A DNA stretch of 64,000 nucleotides from UBA10677 sp045532295 (GTDB lineage: Bacteria; Bacillota; Clostridia; Christensenellales; Pumilibacteraceae), in the NCBI GenBank assembly GCA_045532295.1, contig JAZSFP010000007.1, positions 248,001 through 312,000 of the forward strand, in the 5' to 3' direction. The notes under the pieces are model-generated. The model did not search any database. It had not been told where the DNA came from and was given only the letters and a program-made list of their open reading frames with translations. The position numbers and the translations under genes were made by a program. This document shows positions 16,860 to 26,198 of the stretch, one piece after another (position 1 is the stretch's first letter; every line of letters begins with the position of its first letter).

Positions 16860-19229
16860 TTATTTAATCGTTGCAAACGTTACTCCGGTTTCACCTTCGC
16901 CATAACGCCCATAACGATATTCAAGAACAAAAGGATGTCCCTTAAGAAAGGCCTGAATGCCTTTTCCAAGCGCGCCTGTGCCTTTACCGTGAACTATTCT
17001 TAAGATTTTTGCGTCGTCCTCGTTTGCCATTGATATAATATAAGGTTCAATAATTTCGATAGCCTCGCTAACGGTTAAACCCAAAACCTTAACTTCTCTT
17101 TCGCTAAATCCCGAACTTGCCCTCTCCCCATAATTCGTTTTAGGTTTTTGTGGCGCGCTTCTTTGTTGTGTTTTTTTAATAGGTTTACCGAGTGCGGAGA
17201 AAGGAACCTTGGTTCTAATTGCGCCCGATTGAACTTCCACTTCTTTTTTCTTGATGTTTACGGATTTAATCGTTGCAGTAGTTCCGATGGTTTTAACAAT
17301 TACTTCTATTCCAACTTTAATTTCATTTTCTCTTAAAGTATCGCACTCAACTTCAATAGGTGTCATATTTAATTTGTATTCAAGGTCTTCAAGTTCACTA
17401 CGAAGTTTTTTAGCCTGTAAAATTGATTTTTCATCAGCAATGCGCATAAGTTCTTTCATTTCATCAATAATTTCATTTGCGCGTTCAGTCGCTGATGAAA
17501 CGAGTCTTCTGGTTTCTGCTGCAGCGTTATTTTTAATTCGTTCTTCCGCTGCGGATAATTGAGCCTTCCTGCTTTCTACTTCCATTTTTTCAAGAAGAAT
17601 CGCATTTTTAATTTTCCTCGTTTCTTCAAGTTCGTCGGTCGCTTCTTTTCTAATTCTTTCCGCGTTGCGCAAAATCTTTTCAAATCTAATTTTTTCGTCG
17701 CTTAAAGCAGAAATAGCGTTGCTAACAACTTCTGGATTTAGACCCAATCTTTTTGCCGTATTTATCGCGTTACTGGTGCCAGGCATACCTAAAACGAGGC
17801 GATATGTCGGTAAAAAGGTATCGTCATCGAATTCCATACACGCGTTTTCAACGCGTTGGGAAGATAGTGCGTATTCTTTTACTTCGCCGTAGTGTGTGGT
17901 TAAAACCGCAGAGGCTTTCTTTGTTTCAATAAACTTAATAATACCTATTGCAAGCGCTGCGCCTTCACTTGGGTCGGTTCCACCGCCCACCTCATCTAAT
18001 AGCACTAACGAGTTTTCGTCCATATTTTCAGTAATTTCTACGAGCGATTTAATATGTGAGGAAAAGGTACTCAATTCGTTTTCAATACTTTGCTCGTCAC
18101 CAATATCACAGTAAATATTCCCGTATAAAGGCAATTCGCACTCATCGCAGGGTAAATACAACCCGAAATACGCCATTAAACACAAAAGCCCAACCGTCTT
18201 AAGACAAACCGTTTTTCCACCCGTATTTGGTCCAGAAATTAGCAAAATCCTCTTTTCGTTGAGCATAATGGTGACTGGTACGACTTTATTTTTATCAATA
18301 AGAGGATGGCGCGAATTCTTAAAAAACAATCGTTTCTCGCTTAAAACAAGAGGTACGTTACCCTTAATTTTTGTAGAATACTTCGCCTTGCATAGTACTC
18401 TATCGACTTGTATGCATGCGTTTTGCAATAAATACAAAGCGTCTATTTGTTGAGCAACCCTTGCTGTAAAATCTCTTAAAATATTCTCTACTTCCGCCTG
18501 CTCTTCCGCAATAACTTCTTTAAGTTCGTTATTCAATTCAACGATAGCAAACGGTTCTACGTATACCGTTGAACCAGTTGCGGACTTATCGTGAACAAGA
18601 CCTTTTACTTCTCCTCGGCATTCCGCTTTAACGGGAAGAACATATCTGCCCTCTCTTACCGTAACAAGATTATCTTGCAAAAACTTTGACGAGTCGTTGT
18701 TTTTTGTATAAGAAAGTAGTTTTTCCTTGAGTTTGGCATTAAGATTTCGAAGTTTTCTGCGAAGTCCGTAAAGTTTATCACTCGCCTTATCGCTCATCTC
18801 AGTATCACTCAATATGCAGTCGGTAATATCCTTTTCTAATACTCTATCAATAAGAATGCAAGAAGTAAGTTTTTTAAGTTCAACAATATCTTCCGGAGCA
18901 TCTTCAATTGTGGTTCTTGCGATTCTGGCGCTTTTGATAACTCGCGCAACTTTAAGCAATTCACCCATTGCAAGAGTTGAACCTATTCTTGATTTTTCAA
19001 GTATTTCATCAATTTCATCAAATTGCATTAATGGATTGATTAAGTGGACGTTAAGAAGTTTATATCCCTCCTGCGTTAAAACAAGATTGCGTTTAATTTC
19101 TATAATATCAAACGAGGGAAGTTCTTCTATGATTTCATCTTTTGTACGCAAAGAAACTGCGCAACTTGCAACCGCGTCGCGTATTTTATCAAATTCAAGT
19201 AATTTAATTGTTTTATCGCTTATTATCAT
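16860..19229 (-). CDS. mutS2: MutS2 endonuclease/ATPase
   Basis: MutS paralogue without the mismatch-binding domain. In Firmicutes MutS2 acts on recombination intermediates and has been linked to rescue of collided ribosomes. It has 789 residues. The ABC ATPase has Walker A GPNTGGKT around 331-338 and Walker B LVLLDEVGGGTDPSEG. A coiled-coil, KOW-like stretch follows (about 510-640), then the C-terminal Smr nuclease domain with VHGKGTGALGKGI. ATG 19229 overlaps the stop of the U32 gene by four bases (ATGA), so the two are coupled. Confidence 0.96.
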   Translation of the reverse strand: MIISDKTIKLLEFDKIRDAVASCAVSLRTKDEIIEELPSFDIIEIKRNLVLTQEGYKLLNVHLINPLMQFDEIDEILEKSRIGSTLAMGELLKVARVIKSARIARTTIEDAPEDIVELKKLTSCILIDRVLEKDITDCILSDTEMSDKASDKLYGLRRKLRNLNAKLKEKLLSYTKNNDSSKFLQDNLVTVREGRYVLPVKAECRGEVKGLVHDKSATGSTVYVEPFAIVELNNELKEVIAEEQAEVENILRDFTARVAQQIDALYLLQNACIQVDRVLCKAKYSTKIKGNVPLVLSEKRLFFKNSRHPLIDKNKVVPVTIMLNEKRILLISGPNTGGKTVCLKTVGLLCLMAYFGLYLPCDECELPLYGNIYCDIGDEQSIENELSTFSSHIKSLVEITENMDENSLVLLDEVGGGTDPSEGAALAIGIIKFIETKKASAVLTTHYGEVKEYALSSQRVENACMEFDDDTFLPTYRLVLGMPGTSNAINTAKRLGLNPEVVSNAISALSDEKIRFEKILRNAERIRKEATDELEETRKIKNAILLEKMEVESRKAQLSAAEERIKNNAAAETRRLVSSATERANEIIDEMKELMRIADEKSILQAKKLRSELEDLEYKLNMTPIEVECDTLRENEIKVGIEVIVKTIGTTATIKSVNIKKKEVEVQSGAIRTKVPFSALGKPIKKTQQRSAPQKPKTNYGERASSGFSEREVKVLGLTVSEAIEIIEPYIISMANEDDAKILRIVHGKGTGALGKGIQAFLKGHPFVLEYRYGRYGEGETGVTFATIK

Positions 19230-21439
19230 ATCAATTTTTTATTAAAATATCCTCTCGTATAGGGTTTTTGATAATCGCCACTATTTAATTTTTCAAGTAT
19301 CTCATTGATTTCTTTTGCTGAAAGTCCAACCAAATCAACAAAAGTCTTTTTTATGTGCTTATCCAATAGATTGATGGGAACACAGTTAAGCATTTGCGAG
19401 TAACAATAATATTCCCTATAAAAGTGCACGGGAAAAATATTACCATTTTCATCAGTATAATCCAAGTCGTCTTCACTGTCGCATGCAATACATTTACCAT
19501 AGACAGTCTTTTTTGGGCAATGAGCAAAGGTCATTACTGGCGCTCTTCCAAACGCGTAGACGAAATTATTGCCGAAATTTTTACCATCATACTCCAACGA
19601 CATAATGGCGTTTGACACCAAATCAGGGTTTACTATATTCATACCAATACCCATAAGAATTTGTTTATTTTTAGCAAGTGATAGTCCGTAGATATTGTTT
19701 ACTATGACTTTGCTTACTGCTGAAAATTTTAATAACTCTTTTAGCGTATTAATATCATTTCCGCGAGCAATATTGGGTAGTGTCAAATAAAGTCTATCAG
19801 AATATTTTTCAAAAACAGGCAACAACTCATCAAAATCGTATTTTTTAGGAAAGAGCGCAACGGCATCGCAAAATTCCAACAGTTTTTCAATTAAATCAGA
19901 TTTATCAGTTTGAATAATTCTTTGCTCGGCGATATCGGTATGAATATATGCAGATTGTCCCCCAAGAGCAAACAATGAATTGACACTTAAAGCCTTATCA
20001 CTCTTACTTTCATACAATTTAAGTATTTCTTTATATAGTTTTTCATAAACGTTTCTGCGAAATGCATTTAATAGTGATTTAGGCGCAAAGTAACTACCGT
20101 AAATCTTGACGTCAATACACTTTAAAACAAAATAAGTATCGCCAGTTTTATTAAAGCACGCTTTGATATCATCGGCAGTTAGTGCTCTATTTTCGGCAGG
20201 ACTAATAATTGATTCTAAATGTTCAATTTTTACACCGTTTTCGCTTATTGCCGTACACTTAATTGCCTCACCATTGAGGAAAACCTCAATATCAACACCC
20301 AATCTTCGCTCTTGAAGTGAAATGCGCTTACTTAATTTTTTATCGGAAGTAAGGTGAACGTCATCCCCCACTTTAACCTCCCCAACAAAAGATACTTTGT
20401 TGGAATTCTCGGATATCAACGCAGAGCCAACCTCAATTCCGTTACGTAAAAACTTAATTCCATCGCCCAAGACAAAAGAGTGTTCCGTATCAATTTGCGC
20501 AAACTTTCCTTGAATCTTATGAACTCTACCGATTTTAACCCCTATATGACCTTGGGTTTTCGTGTAAATTACACTTTCGGTGGGGTTATTTAAATAACCA
20601 ATACAATAATTTCCCCTATTGTAAGTTCGTTTTAATTCATCAAGATAACCCCTATCCCCCGATAACAGCGCGCGATAATGTCTAACTGCCGACGCTACGT
20701 ATTCAGGACGGCGCATTCTTCCCTCAATTTTAAGTGAAGTAACGCCAGCATCAATCATTTCTTGTAATTTATCGCTAAGGTTAAGATCCTTGGGCGATAA
20801 AAAATAACCGCTTTTATTTTTGTAAATATATTTCTTTCTGCAAAACTGCAAGCATCTTCCGCGATTTCCGCTGTTTCCGCTCGCCAAAGAAGACATATAA
20901 CAATTACCGGAAAAAGCAACACACAAAGCACCGTGAACAAAAGTTTCTATTTCAAGATTCGTATTCTCTTTAATTTTCTTAACGTCTTCAATAAGGCACT
21001 CTCTTGAAAGTATTATGCGCTTAACTCCTAATGATTGTGCAATTAGAGCCCCCTCGAGATTATGTACGCCCGCTTGAGTACTTAAATGGACGATTATGTC
21101 AGACATAGTACTTCGCAAATACTCCAAAAAGCCTAAATCTTGCACGATTATCGCATCAATTTTTGCTTTTTTACCCTCTATTACTGTCTCAAGTGCTTTT
21201 TCATACTCAGATGGTTTAAGAATAGTATTTATAGCAAGATAGACTTTTACCGAGAATAAATGACAGTAGTTTATCGCATCTTTCAATTCTTCTTTAGTAA
21301 AATTTTCCGCTTTTGCACGCGCGCTAAAAGATGACGCTCCAAGATAAACCGCATCTGCGCCATTTATAACTGCAGCCCGCAAGCATTCCATATTGCCTGC
21401 GGGCGCAAGTAATTCAATTTTTTTATCTATAAAACCCAC
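19226..21439 (-). CDS. U32-family peptidase-like protein (RlhA/YhbU type)
   Basis: Member of the U32 collagenase-like family, 737 residues. The TIM-barrel domain begins with ELLAPAGN and GADAVYLG, has STQAGVHN near 120, and carries the family Cys cluster (GNCYMSSLASGNSGNRGRC) near 180-200. A long C-terminal part resembles DUF3656. The E. coli relative RlhA hydroxylates 23S rRNA C2501 and is not a protease, so the peptidase name may mislead. The start is GTG 21439, three bases after the pheT stop; no strong Shine-Dalgarno is seen. It sits between pheT and mutS2, an arrangement common in Clostridia. Confidence 0.9.
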   Translation of the reverse strand: MGFIDKKIELLAPAGNMECLRAAVINGADAVYLGASSFSARAKAENFTKEELKDAINYCHLFSVKVYLAINTILKPSEYEKALETVIEGKKAKIDAIIVQDLGFLEYLRSTMSDIIVHLSTQAGVHNLEGALIAQSLGVKRIILSRECLIEDVKKIKENTNLEIETFVHGALCVAFSGNCYMSSLASGNSGNRGRCLQFCRKKYIYKNKSGYFLSPKDLNLSDKLQEMIDAGVTSLKIEGRMRRPEYVASAVRHYRALLSGDRGYLDELKRTYNRGNYCIGYLNNPTESVIYTKTQGHIGVKIGRVHKIQGKFAQIDTEHSFVLGDGIKFLRNGIEVGSALISENSNKVSFVGEVKVGDDVHLTSDKKLSKRISLQERRLGVDIEVFLNGEAIKCTAISENGVKIEHLESIISPAENRALTADDIKACFNKTGDTYFVLKCIDVKIYGSYFAPKSLLNAFRRNVYEKLYKEILKLYESKSDKALSVNSLFALGGQSAYIHTDIAEQRIIQTDKSDLIEKLLEFCDAVALFPKKYDFDELLPVFEKYSDRLYLTLPNIARGNDINTLKELLKFSAVSKVIVNNIYGLSLAKNKQILMGIGMNIVNPDLVSNAIMSLEYDGKNFGNNFVYAFGRAPVMTFAHCPKKTVYGKCIACDSEDDLDYTDENGNIFPVHFYREYYCYSQMLNCVPINLLDKHIKKTFVDLVGLSAKEINEILEKLNSGDYQKPYTRGYFNKKLI

Positions 21440-21442
21440 TAT

Positions 21443-23818
21443 TTAACGAAGTTTTGCATCAAACTTCTCAACGAGCGCGTTTAACACGGCGTTCATACAC
21501 TCTTGAATCTGAGTGTCGACAAGCGTCTTTTCATCTGAACGAAGTTTCAAACTAAACGCAACACTTTTGTATCCACTTTCAATTTGTTCACCTTTGTAAA
21601 CGTCAAATAATTCAACGCTTTCACAAAGGGGACTTGCGGATTTAATGCAGTTAATCATTTCACCAACGGTATATTCATCTTTAACGATAACGGCAAGGTC
21701 TCTATCAACGATAGGAAATTTTGGAAGAGACGAGAATTTTTTCATACCCTTTTCATTGAAGATAAATCCACTTAAGTCAATTTCAGCCAAATATACGTCT
21801 TGACTTACACCATATTCGTCCGCAACTGAAGGATGAATTTTACCAAACGAACCAAATTTAACACCGTTGTTTATAAGGTCTGCGCTCATACCAGGATGAA
21901 GATATGTCGCAACGGAGCGTTGAATAGTATAATCTACGTCAGTTAAAACTGCAGAAATTGCACTTTTGAGAGTATAGAAAGTTTCATTTTTACCCACGAA
22001 AGCAACGCATAAGGTATCACGCTCTTCAGGAAGATTTTCAAGCGGTAATTTTTCGGGGATATACGCTTTAGCAATTTCAAAAAGCCTAAAGTCGCCGTTC
22101 TTTCTACTTTGATTAGTGTAAACGACGTTAAGCATACTGCCCACAAGTTGAGTACGCATTACAGCAAATTCTTCACTTAACGGATTGATAATTTCAATTA
22201 CGTTCCTCTCTTTAGCGTTAGCAGAAAAGCGAAGTTTATCAAACTGCTTACGATTAATAAACGAATAAGTACAACACTCGTATGCACCAAGAGAAACGAG
22301 TTTGTTTTTAATAGTCATTACGTTCTTTTGTCTAACAGTAAGACCGCCAACGGTAGGACGAGCGTCTTTAATAAAATCTTCAGTAAGCGCGTCGTAGCCG
22401 TAATATCTAATAATTTCTTCCGCAAGGTCAGTGTAGTTGTCAATGTCTTCCCTAAACAAAGGAACGGAGCATATTATGTTTTTACCTTTAGTCTTTACAC
22501 CAAATTCAAGCAAACGCAAAATTTCAACCATCTTTGCGCCGTCAACTTCAATACCGAAAAGACTATTGATTTTATCTACGGAAGTCTCAATTACTTTAAT
22601 CTCCGGCGCAGTTATGCCGTCTTCAGTTTTAAGAGCGGTAACTTTACCAGCCTTAAGTTTATCAAAAAGAGCAAGGGCGCGTTCTCTACCCATTTCAACA
22701 CTACTCCAGTCAACGCCCTTTTCGTATCTTGCTGAAGAATCAGAGCGAAGTCCGAGAGCGCGAGAGGTAGAACGAATACTTTCTTTAGCAAAACGCGCTG
22801 CCTCTAAAAATACAGTGTTAGTGTCCTCGTTAATTCCACTAAATTCACCGCCCATAACGCCTGCAATAGCCAAAGGCTTGCTTGCATCTGCAATAACGAG
22901 CATTTTTTCCGTGAGAGGATATTCTTTCCCGTCAAGCGCAACGATTTTCTCGTTCTTTTTTGCCGTGCGGATTTCCACTTTTTTATCAAGCATTGCAAGG
23001 TCAAACGCGTGAAGAGGTTGTCCAATTTCCATTAAAACGTAGTTAGTAATATCGACTACGTTGTTAATTGCTCTAATTCCAACGTTACGAAGTCTATCTC
23101 TCATCCACTTAGGTGAAGGAGCAATTTTTATATCGCTAATAAGTCTGCCGGTATAGAGAGAGCAAATATTTTTATCGAGTATCGTCGCTGGGGGAATAGT
23201 TCCTTCGTAATCGTAAACCTTATAATTAAGCGCAGGTTTCTTTGCCTTTTTACCAAAAAGCGCAGCAATTTCACGAGAAATACCGTAGATTGATTGACAA
23301 TCAGGGCGATTTGCCGGAATAGAAATATCAAGAATATGCTCGTTAAGCGCAAGCGTATCGCGAATATCTTCGCCAACCATAGCGGTTTTAGGCAAAATTA
23401 AGATGCCGTTAACTTCTGCGCCCTCGATAACCGTATCGTCAATCATAAGTTCAGCGCCAGAGCAGAACATACCGTAACTCATAACACCACGAAGATCACT
23501 CGCTAAAATGTGATTTCCGCTTGGAGTATGCGAATCGTGAAGCGCAACGGGGACTAAATCGCCAACGGAAATATTAGTAGCCGCCGTAACGATAGTAACG
23601 ATTTCTTTGGCTACGTCAACCGTGCAAACTTGAAGTTTATCTGCGGCGAAATGCTTTTTAATATCAATAATTTTACCAACGACAATATTTTGAATATTTT
23701 CGCCAGTATAAATTATCTCCTCTACTTCAAAGCCGATATTAAGGAGTTTATCAGCAAGTTCAACAGGCGAAACTTCTATATCAACGTAATCTTTTAACCA
23801 AGAAAGAGGTAATTTCAT
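21443..23818 (-). CDS. pheT: phenylalanine--tRNA ligase beta subunit
   Basis: Beta subunit of the heterotetrameric Phe-tRNA synthetase, 791 residues. The N-terminal EMAP/OB-fold tRNA-binding domain is at about 40-150. The B3/B4 editing domain (about 200-380) clears Tyr-tRNA(Phe). The B5 domain, the catalytic-like core and a C-terminal ferredoxin-fold anticodon-binding domain (about 695-790) follow. GGAGAT precedes ATG 23818. It lies 12 bases after pheS and is controlled by the same T-box leader. The tRNA-Phe it charges is encoded at 29893-29968. Confidence 0.97.
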   Translation of the reverse strand: MKLPLSWLKDYVDIEVSPVELADKLLNIGFEVEEIIYTGENIQNIVVGKIIDIKKHFAADKLQVCTVDVAKEIVTIVTAATNISVGDLVPVALHDSHTPSGNHILASDLRGVMSYGMFCSGAELMIDDTVIEGAEVNGILILPKTAMVGEDIRDTLALNEHILDISIPANRPDCQSIYGISREIAALFGKKAKKPALNYKVYDYEGTIPPATILDKNICSLYTGRLISDIKIAPSPKWMRDRLRNVGIRAINNVVDITNYVLMEIGQPLHAFDLAMLDKKVEIRTAKKNEKIVALDGKEYPLTEKMLVIADASKPLAIAGVMGGEFSGINEDTNTVFLEAARFAKESIRSTSRALGLRSDSSARYEKGVDWSSVEMGRERALALFDKLKAGKVTALKTEDGITAPEIKVIETSVDKINSLFGIEVDGAKMVEILRLLEFGVKTKGKNIICSVPLFREDIDNYTDLAEEIIRYYGYDALTEDFIKDARPTVGGLTVRQKNVMTIKNKLVSLGAYECCTYSFINRKQFDKLRFSANAKERNVIEIINPLSEEFAVMRTQLVGSMLNVVYTNQSRKNGDFRLFEIAKAYIPEKLPLENLPEERDTLCVAFVGKNETFYTLKSAISAVLTDVDYTIQRSVATYLHPGMSADLINNGVKFGSFGKIHPSVADEYGVSQDVYLAEIDLSGFIFNEKGMKKFSSLPKFPIVDRDLAVIVKDEYTVGEMINCIKSASPLCESVELFDVYKGEQIESGYKSVAFSLKLRSDEKTLVDTQIQECMNAVLNALVEKFDAKLR

Positions 23819-23830
23819 AATCTCATCTCC

Positions 23831-24853
23831 TTACTTAAATTGTTTGAGGAAACGAATATCGTTCTCAAACTCTAAACGCATATCGTTAATTCCGTGACAG
23901 ATAGTAGTAATTCTATCAAGACCGATACCGAACGCAAAACCACTATATTCATCGGGGTCAATATCACAAATAGAAAGAACGTTACGGTTAACCATACCTG
24001 CGCCAAGAATTTCTATCCAGCCAGTTCCCTTACATACCCTGCATCCCTTTCCTCCACAGTGCGGACAAGATGCGTCCACTTCTACGCTTGGCTCAGTAAA
24101 AGGGAAGTACGACGGGCGGAAACGGATTTGCGTTTGCTCGCCAAAGAAAAGTTGAGCAAACTTAGCCAAAATTCCTTTAAGGTCACACATAGTAATATGT
24201 TTGTCCACCACAAGTCCCTCGATTTGATGGAAAACTGGCGAGTGGGTTGCGTCTACGTCGTCCGAACGGAATACTCTACCTATATTAATCATCTTGATAG
24301 GAGGTTTGATTTTTTCCATTGCTCGAATTTGTCCAGCAGAGGTTTGAGTGCGGAGCAAAATGTTTTTCGTAATGTAAAAAGTATCTTGCATATCACGCGC
24401 AGGATGATCGTCTGGCATATTAAGAGCCTTAAAGTTGTAGTAATCAAGTTCAATTTCAGGGCTTTCAAGCACGGCAAAACCAAGTGAGGTAAAGAAATCA
24501 ATTACTTTATTCTGCATACTCGTCAGGGGGTGAAGCGCACCTGTTTCTCGATCCTTGCCGTCGATAGTAATATCAATTTTCTCTGCTTCGAGTTTTTTGG
24601 CAAGTTCACTTTCGTGCAACGCCTTTGCTTTCTTTTCAAAAGCCTCTTCAATCTTAACACGAGTTTCGTTTACCATTTTTCCCGCGAGAGGACGATCTTC
24701 AGCCGGCAAATCCTTCATATTACGAAGAATACCCGTAAGTTCTCCACTCTTGCCAAGAATTTCCACTTTAACCGCGTTGAGTTCGTTACTGTTTTGCGCT
24801 TTATCAATCATAGTTAACGCGCGCGCGGTAATTGTTTTGAGTTTTTCTTTCAT
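23831..24853 (-). CDS. pheS: phenylalanine--tRNA ligase alpha subunit
   Basis: Catalytic alpha subunit of Phe-tRNA synthetase, 340 residues. An N-terminal coiled-coil arm (about 1-85) binds tRNA. Class II motif 2 is visible in GRVFRSDDVDATHSPVFHQIEG and motif 3 in GFAFGIGLDR. A CPHCGGKGCRVCKG stretch near 270-283 looks like a small zinc-binding insert, seen in many bacterial PheS. GGAGG is four bases from ATG 24853. Expression should rise when uncharged tRNA-Phe binds the T-box upstream. Confidence 0.97.
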   Translation of the reverse strand: MKEKLKTITARALTMIDKAQNSNELNAVKVEILGKSGELTGILRNMKDLPAEDRPLAGKMVNETRVKIEEAFEKKAKALHESELAKKLEAEKIDITIDGKDRETGALHPLTSMQNKVIDFFTSLGFAVLESPEIELDYYNFKALNMPDDHPARDMQDTFYITKNILLRTQTSAGQIRAMEKIKPPIKMINIGRVFRSDDVDATHSPVFHQIEGLVVDKHITMCDLKGILAKFAQLFFGEQTQIRFRPSYFPFTEPSVEVDASCPHCGGKGCRVCKGTGWIEILGAGMVNRNVLSICDIDPDEYSGFAFGIGLDRITTICHGINDMRLEFENDIRFLKQFK

Positions 24854-24863
24854 AACTCCTCCA

Positions 24864-25096
24864 TAAAAAAATAAAACCCCAAGGAAAATCCTCGGGGCGT
24901 CATATTAACGCTGTACCACCCAAAGTTCGTTGAAATAATCAACCTCTTTGTTGCCTATAACGGGGCAAACGGACTGACTTACTAAATTTTGGTCAGTCGG
25001 CTACTACGGTGAATATCTCTTCGCAAATACGCTCTTTCAGCAAATAAGCGCTCTCTGTTAATTTATGCGAATTCTTATGCCGTCATTAACGCCATC
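24864..25096 (-). promoter_or_regulatory. T-box riboswitch for pheST (specifier UUC)
   Basis: Leader RNA that reads the charging state of tRNA-Phe. On the minus strand it has the stem I AGAGAG and GCTGAAAG elements, a specifier UUC followed by A at 25013-25011, and the T-box GGGTGGTACAGCG at 24909-24921, whose UGGU bulge pairs with ACCA ends. A terminator hairpin (CCCCGAGGA...TCCTTGGGG, 24877-24897) and T-run sit just before pheS. Uncharged tRNA should stabilise the antiterminator. The specifier matches the anticodon GAA of the tRNA-Phe in this window. Confidence 0.95.
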
Positions 25097-25102
25097 CCTA
25101 AC

Positions 25103-25131
25103 ATTTTAACATAATTTTAAAAGGAAAGCAA
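25103..25131 (-). promoter_or_regulatory. sigma-A promoter of the pheST T-box leader
   Basis: TTGCTT (25126-25131), a 17-base spacer and TAAAAT (25103-25108), with an expected start near 25096. The -35 lies six bases after the yunB stop codon. Confidence 0.75.
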
Positions 25132-25136
25132 GCGTT

Positions 25137-25793
25137 TTAAGGAATTAAATCCATCATATCTTGCAATGAATTAGAATTTAAATAGGTTTCTGGGATTTTT
25201 CCCACTATAATGTTTTCGCAAATTGATACTTCCGTAACCGTCCCTATTGAATTGTGCGCGCTTGGAATTACTATGTTTACGTTGGTGTTTAGATTTAAGT
25301 AAATTCTATGGTAAGTTTGATTTATTCCCACCGAGATAAATTCCGCTTTAAGTTCAGGTAAGACTGAGCCGACAGGTACGACGCCTATATTTATATCCGG
25401 ACCTTTTCCCGCAAAGAACATTATTCCCGATAATGAGCCTATGGGAATTGATATTCCGTATCGTTGCATATTTGCAAGTGAGTCAGAAACATTATTCGTA
25501 GTTCGTTCCATTATATCGTTAATTATCATAGAATTGATTGAAATTGACGAAATCGTTCCTTCGTTATCGTAACTTATCTTCATCAACTTCTCATAACCGT
25601 CTAACTCGTTAAGAGTTGTTCTAACTGCCGAATTTACAGCCTCAACGGTAAGCGCGCGCATCTCTTCGTCTGAAACGGACTGAACGATAGGAACCACTAT
25701 TCCATTGAAGTAAACGGATGCGACAATTATTATTAAAAGCATTGAAAGAACAATTACTCTCAATGCTTTTCTTGTCTTTGACTTTTTTTTCAT
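25137..25793 (-). CDS. yunB: sporulation protein YunB
   Basis: Sporulation protein of 218 residues matching YunB of Bacillus and Clostridia, which is needed for normal spore formation though its biochemistry is unknown. It has a basic N-terminus, one membrane segment at about 11-33, and an external domain with the family-typical GISIPIGSLSG and FISVGINQTYHRIYL segments. No good Shine-Dalgarno is seen upstream of ATG 25793. It follows spoVAE by 33 bases on the same strand and may be read from the spoVA transcript. Confidence 0.9.
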   Translation of the reverse strand: MKKKSKTRKALRVIVLSMLLIIIVASVYFNGIVVPIVQSVSDEEMRALTVEAVNSAVRTTLNELDGYEKLMKISYDNEGTISSISINSMIINDIMERTTNNVSDSLANMQRYGISIPIGSLSGIMFFAGKGPDINIGVVPVGSVLPELKAEFISVGINQTYHRIYLNLNTNVNIVIPSAHNSIGTVTEVSICENIIVGKIPETYLNSNSLQDMMDLIP

Positions 25794-25826
25794 AATAATC
25801 TATATGCAAAGAAAATTAAGAAGTTT

Positions 25827-26198
25827 CTATTTTGATTTTGGAGAAAATATCAAAGTAACGATGTAACTCGCAACAATTGCAACTCCTACGCCGTAAGCAG
25901 TCTGAATTAATCCACCAGCAAACGCGCCAACAAATCCGTATGTTCTTGCAAAAGTAATCGCACCCTTAGCGAGAGCCGCACCAAAGCCAACTATAGGTAC
26001 GCTTATCCCCGCTTTAAAAATATTATAGAGGAATTCGTACACTCCTAATGCTTGTAAAACTATACCACCGACTAAGAATATTACTAAAATTCGCGCAGGC
26101 GTTAGTTTGGTTTTAATTATTAATAGTTGCGCAAGTATACATAATGCTCCACCTGATACAAACACGAGAAAATAGGTTAAAAGTTTTTCTAATATCAT
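25827..26198 (-). CDS. spoVAE: stage V sporulation protein AE
   Basis: Integral membrane protein of 123 residues with about four hydrophobic segments, corresponding to the SpoVAE (SpoVAEb) part of the inner spore membrane channel. The channel loads calcium dipicolinate into the forespore and releases it on germination. TGGAGG in the last codons of spoVAD precedes ATG 26198, which directly follows the spoVAD stop. The trio AC-AD-AE is the minimal spoVA set usual in Clostridia. Confidence 0.93.
   Translation of the reverse strand: MILEKLLTYFLVFVSGGALCILAQLLIIKTKLTPARILVIFLVGGIVLQALGVYEFLYNIFKAGISVPIVGFGAALAKGAITFARTYGFVGAFAGGLIQTAYGVGVAIVASYIVTLIFSPKSK

Noticed and set aside
22437..23012. 191-codon ORF on the plus strand
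   Set aside because: Antisense to the editing and core region of pheT; Ser/Leu-rich and without domains.
23894..24487. 197-codon ORF on the plus strand
   Set aside because: Antisense to pheS, which has all class II motifs.
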